Shown: positions 25,255-34,891 of the stretch, one piece after another
How positions within the stretch are numbered: position 1 is the first letter of the stretch
Layout of the letters: every line of letters begins with the position of its first letter
From: Planctomycetota bacterium
GTDB lineage: Bacteria > Planctomycetota > Phycisphaerae > Phycisphaerales > SM1A02
Reading direction: 5' to 3'
NCBI GenBank assembly: GCA_003671055.1
Contig: QWPV01000001.1
Coordinates: 89,737 to 153,736, forward strand
DNA: 64,000 nucleotides
Notes under the pieces: generated by a model
What the model saw: only the letters and a program-made list of their open reading frames with translations
Told to the model about the DNA's origin: nothing
Databases searched by the model: none
Translations under genes and position numbers: made by a program

Positions 25255-27135
25255 ATGAGCACGCTCTATGCAGGACGATTTGAAACCGAAGCAGATCCGC
25301 TGTTCCGACGCTTCAACGATTCACTTCCCTTCGACCGAGTCCTCGTTACTGAGGATCTCACTGGTTCGGTTGGATGGGCGAAGGCGCTCGCGAAAGCGGG
25401 CGTGCTCACTTCCAACGAACTTCCACGCTTGCTTGCAGCACTTGAAGAAGTGCGTGTTTACGCCGAGACTCAACCTGATGCGCTCGCGCTTGCCGACGAT
25501 GAAGATGTGCATTCTTGGGTCGAGCGTGAACTCGTCGCGCGTGTGGGCGACCTTGGAAAGAAGCTTCACACTGGTCGATCGCGAAACGATCAAGTCGCGA
25601 CTGATCTTCGGTTGTGGACAGCGCGCGCGCTGCAGTTGCGACGCAATGAGATAGAGAACGCGATCGATGCGTTGCTGTGCATTGCAGAGCGTGAGAAGGC
25701 AACGCCGTTTCCAGGCTACACGCACATGCAGCGTGCGCAACCGATCCTGTTCGCGCACTGGTGCTTGGCGTATGTTGAAATGCTCTCACGCGATTCAGAT
25801 CGATTCGCCGACGCTGAACGCCGTACGCTTGTGTGCCCACTTGGCTCGGGCGCACTCGCTGGAACTGCGTATCCGATCGATCGCGTTGCGCTTGCGGAGA
25901 GCCTCGGCTTCCACTCCGCGAGTTCGAATTCACTTGATGCGGTGTCTGACCGCGACTTCGTCGTCGAGAGCCTCTCTGCATGCGCGCTCTGTGCGGTGCA
26001 TCTTTCGCGACTTGCAGAAGATCTCATCTTCTATACGACAAGTGAAGCGGGACTCATCGAACTCAGTGATGAGGTGACGAGCGGTTCAAGCTTGATGCCA
26101 CAGAAGAAGAACCCCGACGCGCTCGAACTCATTCGCGGCAAGGCGGGCCGACAAATTGGCAACCTCGTCGCGATGCTCACGACAATCAAAGGTTTGCCAC
26201 TTGCGTACAACAAAGATTTGCAAGAGGACAAAGAACCCCTGTTCGATGCGATGGATCATCTGTCGATCTCACTGCGCATGCTTGTGCGCGTCGTCGAGGG
26301 AATGACGGTCAACCACGAACGCGCACTCGCTGCGGCGATTGGTGGCTATTCGAACGCGACGGAACTTGCTGACTATCTTGTGGGCAAGGGTGTTCCCTTC
26401 CGCGACGCGCATCATGCAGTCGGACGCATCGTGCGTGACGCGATCAAAGAATCGAAGCCGCTCGAGGGCATGACCGTTGAGCAGATGTTGAAGAGCAGCC
26501 CGAATATCGGGCAGGACGTGTATGCCTCGCTTACTGTCGACAGTGCGTTGCGCAAGCGCGATGTCGCTGGAGGCACCGCGCCTAATCGTGTCGCAGAAAT
26601 TCTCGGAGGTCGACGCGCCCGCATGGGTATGCGACGGCTCACAACTCCCGCAGGTGGCGTTCGTGTTCGCCGCGCGCGTGTGGACGACCTCGATGGCATC
26701 GTTGCGCTCGTCGAGCACTGGGCTGCCGAAGGCGAAAACCTTCCTCGCTCGCGCGAAGACATTCTTGAGTGCATCAATGAGTTTGGTGTCGCGGTGCGCG
26801 ATGGCAAAGTTGTAGGGTGCGGTGCGTTGTGGGTCTACACGCCGCAACTTGCGGAGATTCGCTCGCTCGGCGTTTCCCCAGATTCGATCGGCCACGGCAT
26901 CGGGCAGAAGATGATGGAGTTCTTCATCGACTGGACGAGTCGATTGCACATTCCGAAAGTCTTCGTCCTCACACGTGCGCCAAAGTATTTCGTGAAGTTT
27001 GGTTTCCGCCAAGTGAGCGTGAACAGTCTTCCTGAAAAGGTGCTGAAGGACTGCGCGAAATGCCCGAAGAATCAGGCGTGTGATGAAATCGCGATGGTGC
27101 TTGATGTTGCGCTTCCGAAAGAGAATGGCAAGTGA
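25255..27135 (+). CDS. argH: Argininosuccinate lyase fused to N-acetylglutamate synthase (ArgHA)
   Basis: The 626-residue protein is a fusion. Residues 1-455 are argininosuccinate lyase of the fumarase/aspartase superfamily: HTGRSRNDQVATDLRLW, GYTHMQRAQPI and the signature GSSLMPQKKNP (277-287). Residues 468-620 form a GNAT acetyltransferase like the short ArgA: VRRARVDDLDGIVALVEHWA, the acetyl-CoA loop GHGIGQKMMEFFID, and the ending LPEKVLKDCAKCPKNQACDE with its cysteine set. A similar ArgH(A) fusion is known from Moritella and Vibrio. AGGAGA at 25244-25249 is a good ribosome-binding site. It supplies both the first (NAG synthase) and last step of the pathway. The argJ GTG overlaps the stop. 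Confidence 0.95.
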   Translation: MSTLYAGRFETEADPLFRRFNDSLPFDRVLVTEDLTGSVGWAKALAKAGVLTSNELPRLLAALEEVRVYAETQPDALALADDEDVHSWVERELVARVGDLGKKLHTGRSRNDQVATDLRLWTARALQLRRNEIENAIDALLCIAEREKATPFPGYTHMQRAQPILFAHWCLAYVEMLSRDSDRFADAERRTLVCPLGSGALAGTAYPIDRVALAESLGFHSASSNSLDAVSDRDFVVESLSACALCAVHLSRLAEDLIFYTTSEAGLIELSDEVTSGSSLMPQKKNPDALELIRGKAGRQIGNLVAMLTTIKGLPLAYNKDLQEDKEPLFDAMDHLSISLRMLVRVVEGMTVNHERALAAAIGGYSNATELADYLVGKGVPFRDAHHAVGRIVRDAIKESKPLEGMTVEQMLKSSPNIGQDVYASLTVDSALRKRDVAGGTAPNRVAEILGGRRARMGMRRLTTPAGGVRVRRARVDDLDGIVALVEHWAAEGENLPRSREDILECINEFGVAVRDGKVVGCGALWVYTPQLAEIRSLGVSPDSIGHGIGQKMMEFFIDWTSRLHIPKVFVLTRAPKYFVKFGFRQVSVNSLPEKVLKDCAKCPKNQACDEIAMVLDVALPKENGK

Positions 27136-28337
27136 GCGAACTTCTGTTTCCACGCGGTTTCCGCGCAGTAACCGCAGCGGCGTCAATCAAAAAGGTCGGC
27201 CGTGACGATCTCGCACTCCTCGTCATGCCTGATGGCGCGACGGCGGCTGCCCTCTTCACGACGAACTTGTTTTGCGCAGCGCCTGTGCAATTGTCGCGGC
27301 AGCATCTCAAGGATTCGCGTGGTCACGCGAGCGCATTGCTTCTCAACTCAGGATGCGCCAACGCAGCAACTGGCTCGCTCGGCGCATCGAATGCAATCGA
27401 TTGCGTGGAGCTCATCGCCAATGCACTCGGTGTGAGCGCACTGAGCGTACTGGTGAATTCAACGGGCGTCATCGGCACGCAACTTCCGATGGATCGCATC
27501 GCCCCGCTGCTTGCACCACTCGCGAAGTCCGCATGCGAGGCTGACGACGCGGGGTCACTTGAAGCGTACGCGCGCGCGATCATGACCACGGATACGCGAC
27601 CGAAGATGTCCACTCGCGTGCTTCAGATCGGCGACATCCGCATTCGACTCAGCGGTGTCGCGAAGGGCGCGGGAATGATTCATCCCAACATGGCAACGAT
27701 GATTTCGGTCGTCACCACGGATGCGCAACTCTCCGCGAGCGAGTTGGACATGCTGCTTCGCGACGCTGCCGACAAATCCTTCCACCGCATCAGCGTGGAT
27801 GGCGACACGTCCACAAATGACTCGCTCTTCGCATTCGCGTCTGGGAAAGCTGGTCGCGTTGATCCGGAATTGCTCCGCACTGCGCTCATCGAAGTCTGTC
27901 AGGAACTTGCGCGCATGATCGTGACGGATGGCGAGGGCTTTACGCGCTCGATGTCCGTTCGCGTCGAAGGCGCGCGCACGAAAGAAGAAGCGACAACGGT
28001 TGCGAAGACCGTTGCGCAGAGCCTGTTGGTGCGATGCGCCGTCACAGGTGGCGATCCAAACTGGGGACGCATCGTTGCAGCCGCCGGCCGCGCGGGTGTG
28101 CGGTTCGATCCTTCGGAGTTGCGCTTGTATGTTGGTGGGATTGAAATCTTCGCGCAAGGCCAACCCGTCGTATGCGATGCGCAAGCAGTCCGCGCTGCGT
28201 TTAATGGTGAGCATGTCGCGATGATCCTTCACCTTGGCGCAACAACCGGAGAAGTGGGCGACACGAACGCCGATGAGTTCCTCACCTCAGGTCTTACCGA
28301 AGAGTACGTTCGCCTCAACGCGGACTACACGACGTAA
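27132..28337 (+). CDS. argJ: Glutamate N-acetyltransferase / ornithine acetyltransferase
   Basis: The 401-residue enzyme is the ArgJ Ntn-type hydrolase that cleaves itself before the nucleophile threonine; that site is visible as KGAGMIHPNMATM with T189. It moves the acetyl group from acetylornithine to glutamate, recycling it. The start is a GTG that overlaps the argHA stop by 4 bases, so it is probably translationally coupled. It is the last gene of the arg operon. The presence of both ArgJ and the fused ArgA domain is common where ArgA serves an anaplerotic role. A strong terminator follows. Confidence 0.95.
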   Translation: MSELLFPRGFRAVTAAASIKKVGRDDLALLVMPDGATAAALFTTNLFCAAPVQLSRQHLKDSRGHASALLLNSGCANAATGSLGASNAIDCVELIANALGVSALSVLVNSTGVIGTQLPMDRIAPLLAPLAKSACEADDAGSLEAYARAIMTTDTRPKMSTRVLQIGDIRIRLSGVAKGAGMIHPNMATMISVVTTDAQLSASELDMLLRDAADKSFHRISVDGDTSTNDSLFAFASGKAGRVDPELLRTALIEVCQELARMIVTDGEGFTRSMSVRVEGARTKEEATTVAKTVAQSLLVRCAVTGGDPNWGRIVAAAGRAGVRFDPSELRLYVGGIEIFAQGQPVVCDAQAVRAAFNGEHVAMILHLGATTGEVGDTNADEFLTSGLTEEYVRLNADYTT

Positions 28338-28350
28338 CTTTCATCCCCCT

Positions 28351-28409
28351 CACTACAACGCACATTGAGGCGCGCAACACGAGTATCACGCGCCTCAACG
28401 ATTGTAGTG
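28351..28409. terminator. Bidirectional terminator between argJ and the chemoreceptor gene
   Basis: A long imperfect hairpin: outer arms CACTACAA (28351-28358) and TTGTAGTG (28402-28409), a small internal loop, inner arms TTGAGGCGCG (28365-28374) and CGCGCCTCAA (28389-28398), and a 14-base loop. It lies between two convergent genes and would serve both strands. Confidence 0.75.
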
Positions 28410-28426
28410 ATGCGTACTGCTCGATC

Positions 28427-30565
28427 TCAACCGCTAAACCGCGCGAGTGCAGCGCGCAACTGCGTGACTTCAGTCGCCGCCCGTTGCGCAGCGGCTGCAA
28501 CTTCCGCTGATTGCGCCGCGGACTGCTGCGTGTGCTCGGTTGCTGCGAAGATTGCCTTGTCAATCTGCTGAATACCTCCCGCTTGCTCGCGCTGCTCGCT
28601 CGCGATCACATCGACAGTCTGCGCGACATCTTTGGCAGCAGCGACAATCTGCATGAGCGCGCTTCCAACTTCGGTGCCGATCGCAACACCTCGCCGCACA
28701 CAGACATTGCTCGTCTCGACAAGATCAGCAGTTTTTCGAGCCGCCTCTCCTGAGCGTGTCGCAAGTGCGCGAACTTCCTGCGCGACAACTGCGAATCCTC
28801 GGCCAGCATCACCCGCACGCGCAGCTTCAACCGCAGCATTGAGTGCGAGCAAGTTCGTCTGGAATGCAATCTCATCAATCGCTCGAATGATCTGCGAAAT
28901 TTCCGCCGAGCTCTTCTCGATGGCGCCGAGCGCTTCGCTCATGCGTGACATCGAACCTCCAGCGACCTCTGCCGCAGTCAGACCCTCTCCCGCAACCGTC
29001 GCCGCGTGAGTGGATCGATTGGATCCCTTCAGCGTGCGGCCACTGAGCTCTGCGACAGATGCAGTCATTTCCTCGAATGTTGACGCTTGCTCTGATGCGA
29101 CTTCCGCAAGCGCGTGGCTCGTGCTCGTCAGCGAATCGACCCCGCCCTCAATCTCAACTGCGCTTGTGCGCACGACCGCGATCGAGTCTCCGAGCGCAGC
29201 AACGAATCGGTCGAATGCCCCTCCAATCGAGGCAAGCTCATCCGCTCCCTTGAGGCCAACCCTTACGCTTAAATCTCCGCGTTCGATTCGACCGAGGCTC
29301 TCAACAACTCTGCCTGCGCGCTTGGAGATCCATCGTCCGATCAACAGAAGCACACCAGTCACAACCACCACCGCAATTCCACCAACGGTGATATTTGCGA
29401 TAGCAAGTTGACGGACTGGTGCGAGCACTTCCGCTCGATCAACCTCTGCGAGGATGACCCATGGATGCCCCAGATAATCGAATGGCATTGCAGCGGCGAT
29501 GAATTGTGCGCTCTCCGTCTCATGCGTTCCAAAGGTCTCTTTGCCAGCAAACGCACCGTCGACTGCGTCACCTTCACGCTTCGCCAATAGGACCGTCGGA
29601 TCCTTTGAAAGGCGAGTGTTCGTACGCGCGAAACGATCTTCACCGACGAGTACGCAGTCACCGCTGACGCCAAGGCCTGCCGCGAGATTGCAGATCGCAT
29701 CCATCTGATCGATGGGAACCTGCGCTGCAACGGCGCCAATCACGACACCGTCTTTGAAGACAGGCGCGGCGATGAATCCTGCAGCAGCGTTGTAACTGGG
29801 TGCATAGGGCGCGTAGTCGCTCGCGATAGCGTTGGGAGTCGTCGCTGCAAGCGCCGCGCGAACAGTGACGGCGAGACCGGACTTCGCCCAGGCGCCTGAT
29901 GTGAGATTCGTCGCGAAATCCGTTTCCTTAAAGCAGGTGTAGACGACATCTCCATTTGTGTTGACGAGGAAGATGTCGTAGTACTTGAAGCGATCAAGCA
30001 CGCCGTGAAATCGCGGATGCAATTGCGCATGCGCCGTTCCATACAGCGTTCCTTCCGCGCCTTCATCGAGCAAGAGTTTCGATCCAATCGGATGGGGATT
30101 GCGGCAGATGTACTCAGCCTGTAATTCTGCTGCGCGATCACTCGCTGGAAGAATTGCCGCTGCACCTTTCCAAGGCGCACCACCATCACGGAAGCGCTTC
30201 GCGAGTTCGCGCTCATGATGTGCGATGAGTTCGGCGCGCGAGGCCACCGCGTTCACTGCTGGTTCAAGGAAGCCTTCGGTGAATCGCTCGATCGCGAGAA
30301 TCGTGGTCGGCTCCGATGCTATCGACTCAACCTGTGCGCGCATCGATCGCGCATGACCTTCGACGCCTGCAGCACGCGCTTCAAGTGTCGCTCCGAGCGC
30401 GGCCTGCTGCGCTGCGATGAGTGATGACTCTGCAACTAAAAAACTTCCGTACCCGACGCTGAATGCGACGAGCGCAACCGCAATACCGCCGACGATTGCG
30501 AGGCGAACGCCGAGTTGATGATGCCACTTCGAAAGCGGGCGGCACTGTGCATTCGGTTGAAACAT
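28427..30565 (-). CDS. Methyl-accepting chemotaxis protein
   Basis: I start at the ATG at 30565 (712 residues) because the upstream extension to a GTG at 30679 looks non-coding. Transmembrane helix 1 is at about 19-42, followed by a large periplasmic sensor of the double-Cache type to about 385. Transmembrane helix 2 is at about 388-410, then a HAMP domain ([20 protein letters not shown]) and a signalling domain with the highly conserved hairpin tip [20 protein letters not shown]. No CheR-tethering pentapeptide is seen at the C-terminus. No che genes are nearby, so it is an orphan receptor whose ligand is unknown. Confidence 0.93.
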   Translation of the reverse strand: MFQPNAQCRPLSKWHHQLGVRLAIVGGIAVALVAFSVGYGSFLVAESSLIAAQQAALGATLEARAAGVEGHARSMRAQVESIASEPTTILAIERFTEGFLEPAVNAVASRAELIAHHERELAKRFRDGGAPWKGAAAILPASDRAAELQAEYICRNPHPIGSKLLLDEGAEGTLYGTAHAQLHPRFHGVLDRFKYYDIFLVNTNGDVVYTCFKETDFATNLTSGAWAKSGLAVTVRAALAATTPNAIASDYAPYAPSYNAAAGFIAAPVFKDGVVIGAVAAQVPIDQMDAICNLAAGLGVSGDCVLVGEDRFARTNTRLSKDPTVLLAKREGDAVDGAFAGKETFGTHETESAQFIAAAMPFDYLGHPWVILAEVDRAEVLAPVRQLAIANITVGGIAVVVVTGVLLLIGRWISKRAGRVVESLGRIERGDLSVRVGLKGADELASIGGAFDRFVAALGDSIAVVRTSAVEIEGGVDSLTSTSHALAEVASEQASTFEEMTASVAELSGRTLKGSNRSTHAATVAGEGLTAAEVAGGSMSRMSEALGAIEKSSAEISQIIRAIDEIAFQTNLLALNAAVEAARAGDAGRGFAVVAQEVRALATRSGEAARKTADLVETSNVCVRRGVAIGTEVGSALMQIVAAAKDVAQTVDVIASEQREQAGGIQQIDKAIFAATEHTQQSAAQSAEVAAAAQRAATEVTQLRAALARFSG

Positions 30566-30720
30566 AGATGGGACTTCGTTGGAGATACGAAAGGAGCAGT
30601 CTCGATGACTGCAACTTCGGAGTTCCACCGACGGTCGACTTGTGATTACGCAGATACCCAAGACGAATAGGGAAACCACCCTAGTCCTGCATGGGAAGGG
30701 CGAACATTCGTGCTCGGGTT

Positions 30721-31716
30721 CTAAGCGAACTGACGCAGGAATCTCGCGTCGTTCTCAAAGAGCAATCGAATGTCCGTGATCCCATACTTCCGCATCGCAA
30801 TTCGTTCGATGCCGAGTCCGAATGCGAATCCTGTCCATTCCTCAGGATCAATGCCCACTGCAGTGAGGACATTTGGATCAACCATGCCACATCCGCCGAG
30901 TTCGACCCACTTCCATTCGCCCTTGATCTTCATCTTCATGTCGAGCTCTGCGGATGGTTCGGTGAACGGGAAAAAACTCGGGCGCATGCGCACTTCGGCT
31001 TCAGGCCCGAAGAAAACTTTCGCAAACTGCACGAGCGTCGTCTTCAAGTCCACCATCGACACGCCTCGATCGATGTAGAGGCCTTCGACTTGATGGAACA
31101 TTGAGTAGTGCGTCGCATCATGCGTGTCGGGGCGATACACACGACCGATCGCGATCACCTTCAGTGGCGGCTTCTGCGACTCCATCGCACGGATCTGCAC
31201 TGTGGATGTTTGCGTGCGAAGCAGCAACTTCCCCGCCGCTTCACCACCGAGATAAAAGTTGTCCGCTGGTCCACGCGCAGGATGATCGGCTGGAATATTG
31301 AGTGCGTTGAAGTTGTGCCACTCATCTTCGAGCTCGGGGCCATCCGCGATTGCGAATCCCATCCGTGAGAAGACATCGACGATCTCTTCGATCGTGCGAG
31401 CGATCACGTGACGGCATCCCTGCGGCAGTTCCACCGCTGGTTCTGTCACATCAATCTGCGGGCCACTCACTGTGGCGCCGAGCGTGAGCTTCCTCGACTC
31501 GTACGCAGCCTCAAGCGTCCCCTTGCATTGATTGAGGCGCGCGCCAACAGCGGGCTTCTCGTCCTTGGACACGGACTTCAGTGCCGCCATGAAGTCACGC
31601 AGCGCGCCCTGCGGTCCAATCCACTTTGACTTCCACGCTTCAAGTGCCGCCGCGTCCGTGAGGGCGGTGATGGATTCGAGCGCAGCGCGTTCCTTCGCGT
31701 CAATTTCAGCAAGCAT
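30721..31716 (-). CDS. pheS: Phenylalanyl-tRNA synthetase alpha subunit
   Basis: Starting at the ATG at 31716 the protein has 331 residues, the normal PheS length; an upstream in-frame ATG at 31761 lies inside the terminator region and is unlikely. An N-terminal coiled coil precedes the class II catalytic core with [33 protein letters not shown], and the C-terminal [18 protein letters not shown]. The enzyme acts as an alpha2-beta2 tetramer; pheT is not adjacent, since a chemoreceptor gene follows, so the beta subunit must be elsewhere. The 155 bases between pheS and the chemoreceptor hold a hairpin (GCAGTC/GACTGC) but no recognised gene. Confidence 0.94.
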   Translation of the reverse strand: MLAEIDAKERAALESITALTDAAALEAWKSKWIGPQGALRDFMAALKSVSKDEKPAVGARLNQCKGTLEAAYESRKLTLGATVSGPQIDVTEPAVELPQGCRHVIARTIEEIVDVFSRMGFAIADGPELEDEWHNFNALNIPADHPARGPADNFYLGGEAAGKLLLRTQTSTVQIRAMESQKPPLKVIAIGRVYRPDTHDATHYSMFHQVEGLYIDRGVSMVDLKTTLVQFAKVFFGPEAEVRMRPSFFPFTEPSAELDMKMKIKGEWKWVELGGCGMVDPNVLTAVGIDPEEWTGFAFGLGIERIAMRKYGITDIRLLFENDARFLRQFA

Positions 31717-31737
31717 CGCCTGAGTGTAACGGCGAGC

Positions 31738-31773
31738 AAAAATGAACGCGCGGCTGAGCAATGCTCAGCCGCG
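31738..31773 (-). terminator. Rho-independent terminator of the ribosomal protein operon
   Basis: Read on the minus strand there is an 11-bp stem CGCGGCTGAGC / GCTCAGCCGCG (31749-31773) with a 3-base loop, followed after 6 bases by ATTTTT (31738-31742). It lies 22 bases after the rplQ stop and just before pheS, so it ends the long operon that begins at rpsJ. Confidence 0.88.
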
Positions 31774-31795
31774 TGTTCGAATGAATGATGAACGG

Positions 31796-32407
31796 TCAGT
31801 CAGCAGCTGGTGCTGCGGCCGCTGGTGCTGCGGCCTTCTTGCGAAGTTCAGCCGCGTAGGCGGTGCGGCGATCCGCTGTTTGACGGCGAGTCGAACGACG
31901 ACCGCTGACCTGCGGACCATCTTCCTTGCCAACAAATTGGAGGAGAACAAGGTCGGTGCCGTCGCCGAGGCGGTGCTTGTCAAGCTTGATGATGCGGGTG
32001 TAACCACCAGCGCGACCTTCAAACAATGGAGCGACCTTCGTCAAGATGTGCTGCACAAGGCGTGGCGCCTTGCGAAGTTCACCGTAACGGTTGAACTCGA
32101 TGTCGTCTGCAGAGGCGACTTCGAAGAATGCGTTCGTGCGCTTCGACTCAGGCACGCTCGGATCCGCAACCCACGCGTGGATCTTGCGATCCGTGAGTGT
32201 GGCTGTGATGCGTCGGCGCGTGTTGAGATCTGATGAACCCTTCGCGAGAGTAATGAGTTTCTCGACGAATGGCTGCACAGCCTTTGCCTTCGCAAAGGTT
32301 GTCTCAATCTGACCATGCTCGAAAAGACCAGCCGCCAAATTGCGCAACATGGCGCGGCGGTGGCCCGCTTTCACACAGAGTTGTCTACCGAATACACGAT
32401 GGCGCAT
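31796..32407 (-). CDS. rplQ: 50S ribosomal protein L17
   Basis: The 203-residue protein begins with MRHRVFGRQLCVKAGHRRAM, matching the start of L17, and contains the core helices around RNLAAGLFEHGQIETTFAKA. Bacterial L17 is usually 115-130 residues; here the core ends near residue 135 in IIKLDKHRLGDG, and the tail adds about 60 residues ending in an Ala/Pro/Lys-rich stretch (RKKAAAPAAAAPAAD). It is the last gene of the alpha-operon segment, 107 bases after rpoA, and is followed by the terminator. Confidence 0.95.
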   Translation of the reverse strand: MRHRVFGRQLCVKAGHRRAMLRNLAAGLFEHGQIETTFAKAKAVQPFVEKLITLAKGSSDLNTRRRITATLTDRKIHAWVADPSVPESKRTNAFFEVASADDIEFNRYGELRKAPRLVQHILTKVAPLFEGRAGGYTRIIKLDKHRLGDGTDLVLLQFVGKEDGPQVSGRRSTRRQTADRRTAYAAELRKKAAAPAAAAPAAD

Positions 32408-32514
32408 GTTGATTACCTCAGTCGTTAAATGCCGTTCTCATGACGGCGAAAAGTCAATCAGTCAGAACACATGATCAAACGGACGAGCAGTCGCGAGCAG
32501 AACTCGCAATCCAC

Positions 32515-33513
32515 TTAGGACGGGAGAACACCTTCAGGCAGTTGCATTCCAAGGTGAAGATCGAGGTGAGCGAGTTGCTCCTCAACTTCCTTGAGCGAAG
32601 TCTTACCAAAGCTGCGGACGCCGAGAAGATCGTCTTCTGTGCGGCACACGAGCTCAGCAATTGTTTCGATGCGTGCGGTTTCGAGGCAGTTGCGTGCACG
32701 AACCGAAAGATCGAGTTCGCTCACTGGCATTTGCAGCTTGCGGATGAACTCATCATCAGTCGCGCTCTGCGAGGCAACGTCTTCGGAGACAACGCTGCTG
32801 CCGATGTCTTCGAACTGCACGAATGGATTGAGATGCTTGCGCAGGATCTTGCTAGCTTCAACGAGTGCCATCTCAGGAGAGACGGTGCCGTTGGTCCAGA
32901 TGTCCATCACAAGGCGTTGATAGGTTGTCTTCTGACCGACGCGAGTGTCTTCGCAGTGGAAGCGCACGCGCTGCACTGGCGAGAAGATCGCATCGATTTC
33001 GATTTCACCAATAAGCTGCTCGCCCTTGGAGAACTGCTCGCTCGCTGGCATGTAGCCACGACCGCGCGCAACGGTGAACTCGACGCCGAAATCAACCTTG
33101 TCGGTGAGGGTCGCGATGACCTTCTCGGGGTTGTGAATTTCAACGGACGAATCGCACTCAATGAGATCTGCAGTGACATCGCCAGGACCAGTTGCTTCGA
33201 GGCGAAGCGTCTTGGTCTCTGCATCCCCACTCATAGAAACAACGACACCCTTGATGTTCAGGATGATGTCGGTGACATCTTCGAGTACGCCTGGGAGCGA
33301 GGAGAATTCGTGCTCGACACCGGTGATACGAACCTTGGTGATCGCTGCGCCCTCAATCGAGGAGAGCAGGACACGACGAAGGCTGTTGCCGATGGTCGTA
33401 CCAAAGCCAGGCTCGAACGGTTCAATGATGAACCGACCGAAGTTTTGCGTATAGCTCTTCGAGTCTTTTACGACTCGGGACGGAAGTTCAAGACCGCGCC
33501 ATCGAACATGCAT
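32515..33513 (-). CDS. rpoA: DNA-directed RNA polymerase alpha subunit
   Basis: The 332-residue protein has the N-terminal assembly domain (YTQNFGRFIIEPFEPGFGTTIGNS in two blocks, then LRRVLLSSIEGAAITKVRI) and the C-terminal domain with the helix-hairpin-helix (LDLSVRARNCLETARIETIAEL), which binds UP elements and activators. Length and order are normal. In most bacteria rpsD lies just before rpoA; here rpsK is the direct neighbour, separated by 208 bases that include a duplicated copy of the rpsK end. Confidence 0.97.
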   Translation of the reverse strand: MHVRWRGLELPSRVVKDSKSYTQNFGRFIIEPFEPGFGTTIGNSLRRVLLSSIEGAAITKVRITGVEHEFSSLPGVLEDVTDIILNIKGVVVSMSGDAETKTLRLEATGPGDVTADLIECDSSVEIHNPEKVIATLTDKVDFGVEFTVARGRGYMPASEQFSKGEQLIGEIEIDAIFSPVQRVRFHCEDTRVGQKTTYQRLVMDIWTNGTVSPEMALVEASKILRKHLNPFVQFEDIGSSVVSEDVASQSATDDEFIRKLQMPVSELDLSVRARNCLETARIETIAELVCRTEDDLLGVRSFGKTSLKEVEEQLAHLDLHLGMQLPEGVLPS

Positions 33514-33687
33514 AGGGAAACTCCAGAATCCAGCAGAACCTTGAAAAGGTCGTTCGTTGCCTCTCGGCGCGTGCCACCCTGCTGGGCGGTGACAGCGAGC
33601 CTTCTGTGCAGCGAACCTAACGCTCAGACATCATTCGAAACAGTGCTGAGAAACAAACTTCGGCACTGAGGAAACTCAAATCAAACC

Positions 33688-33755
33688 TTAGACGCGCCGC
33701 TTCTTCGGCGCGCGACATCCATTAGACGCGACGCTTCTTCGGCGCACGACATCCA
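33688..33755 (-). repeat. Tandem duplication of the rpsK 3' end (2 x 34 bp)
   Basis: Two 34-base units lie head to tail: 33722-33755 (the true end of rpsK with its stop) and 33688-33721 (a downstream copy, 32 of 34 bases identical). On the minus strand the second copy would still read [11 protein letters not shown] plus stop, in a frame shifted by one base. The second unit is therefore a silent relic of the gene end rather than coding sequence. Confidence 0.9.
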
Positions 33756-34120
33756 TTGTGTGGGATACCCGTGTGATCTTCGATCGCAGTGACCTTGATG
33801 CCGTTCGCTGCGAGAGCAGTGATTGCGCTCTCACGACCAGGACCAGGACCCTTCACGCGAACTTCCACTTCCTTGAGACCCATGCGCTTCGCCTTCGACA
33901 CTGCCTTCTCCGATGCGCGGGAAGCCGCGAATGGAGTCGACTTGCGTGCACCCTTGAATCCAACGGTGCCTGCGGAGTCTTGAGCGATCACATCGCCGTT
34001 GGTGTCGGTGATGGCAACAATCGTGTTGTTGAAACTCGCGTTGATGTGCACGATTCCGCGCACGACGGACTTTCGAACCTTGCTCTTCTTCGTGGATGTT
34101 GATGTTGCAGGCGTTGCCAT
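33722..34120 (-). CDS. rpsK: 30S ribosomal protein S11
   Basis: The 132-residue protein matches S11: the lysine-rich start, [31 protein letters not shown], and the C-terminal [17 protein letters not shown]. Its length is normal. It follows rpsM by 118 bases; that gap contains a hairpin with arms GGGCAAA/TTTGCCC at 34205-34223. rpsD, which usually follows, is missing. The 3' end is tandemly duplicated just downstream (see repeat). Confidence 0.97.
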   Translation of the reverse strand: MATPATSTSTKKSKVRKSVVRGIVHINASFNNTIVAITDTNGDVIAQDSAGTVGFKGARKSTPFAASRASEKAVSKAKRMGLKEVEVRVKGPGPGRESAITALAANGIKVTAIEDHTGIPHNGCRAPKKRRV

Positions 34121-34238
34121 GGTCGTTGCTTTCGTCGAATCGTCTATCTAAACAAACTGCTACTCGTCTACCGCTTCGGGCATCGGTTACCGCTATAGGC
34201 ATCGGGGCAAATGCCCTTTGCCCATCGGCGTGGGGCTT

Positions 34239-34616
34239 TTAGCCCTTCACGCCCTTCTTACCAGCGACCGTCTTCTTGCGACCCTTACGGGTACGCGCGT
34301 TCGAACGGGTGCGCTGGCCGTGCACTGGCAGGCTGCGTCGATGACGATCGCCACGCCAGCACTTGATGTCCTTGAGTCGTTGGATGTCTTGCGCGACTTG
34401 GCGTCGCAGCGCACCCTCAACGATGAACTCCGTATCGACGATCGCAGTGATCGCAGCGATCTCGGCTTCCTTGAGGTCGTTGGTACGACGTTCAGGATCG
34501 ATCCCAACCTTGTTGAGAATGTCGAGTGCGGTCTTGCGTCCAATCCCATGGATGTATGGGAGTGAGAATGCAATCTTCTTCTTCTCTGGGATGTCGATGC
34601 CGGCGATACGGGGCAT
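34239..34616 (-). CDS. rpsM: 30S ribosomal protein S13
   Basis: The 125-residue protein begins MPRIAGIDIPEKKKI and carries the S13 helix-two-turn-helix (YIHGIGRKTALDIL) and the basic tail with RGDRHRRSLPVHGQRTRSNA. It binds the head of the small subunit near the P-site tRNA. It lies 108 bases downstream of rpmJ, the usual order infA-rpmJ-rpsM. Confidence 0.97.
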   Translation of the reverse strand: MPRIAGIDIPEKKKIAFSLPYIHGIGRKTALDILNKVGIDPERRTNDLKEAEIAAITAIVDTEFIVEGALRRQVAQDIQRLKDIKCWRGDRHRRSLPVHGQRTRSNARTRKGRKKTVAGKKGVKG

Positions 34617-34724
34617 AGGTGGAGTCCTTGTTCAGTGCAGTTCCGCGCAGTTGTCTTGTGCGGAAGTTCAGTCAGGAAAAGTCGGTGATAGAAACGTGTG
34701 AATCAACTTCAAGCTGACCAGCGG

Positions 34725-34841
34725 TCAACCTTGGCGTTGCTTCAAACGGGGATTCTTCTTGTTGATAACAAATCGCTTGCCCTTGCGGACAACGATCTGA
34801 CAATCTTGGGTGCGGCGCTTGATACTGGATCGAACCTTCAT
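34725..34841 (-). CDS. rpmJ: 50S ribosomal protein L36, zinc-ligand-poor form
   Basis: A 38-residue frame between infA and rpsM reads [10 protein letters not shown] at its start and NPRLKQRQG at its end, both diagnostic of L36. Zinc-binding L36 has three Cys and one His (about positions 11, 14, 27 and 32); here T11 replaces the first Cys, C14 remains, N27 replaces the third and Leu replaces the His. It is therefore a C-minus, zinc-independent form. It is one residue longer than the usual 37. Confidence 0.93.
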   Translation of the reverse strand: MKVRSSIKRRTQDCQIVVRKGKRFVINKKNPRLKQRQG

Positions 34842-34891
34842 AGTGGGCCTCTTACTGTGCTTGCGTTCGTAACAGGAAAGTCGGAGAGAAA

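Noticed and set aside
30566..30720. Possible riboswitch upstream of the chemoreceptor gene
   Set aside because: Only one 6-bp hairpin is visible and no conserved aptamer core was recognised.
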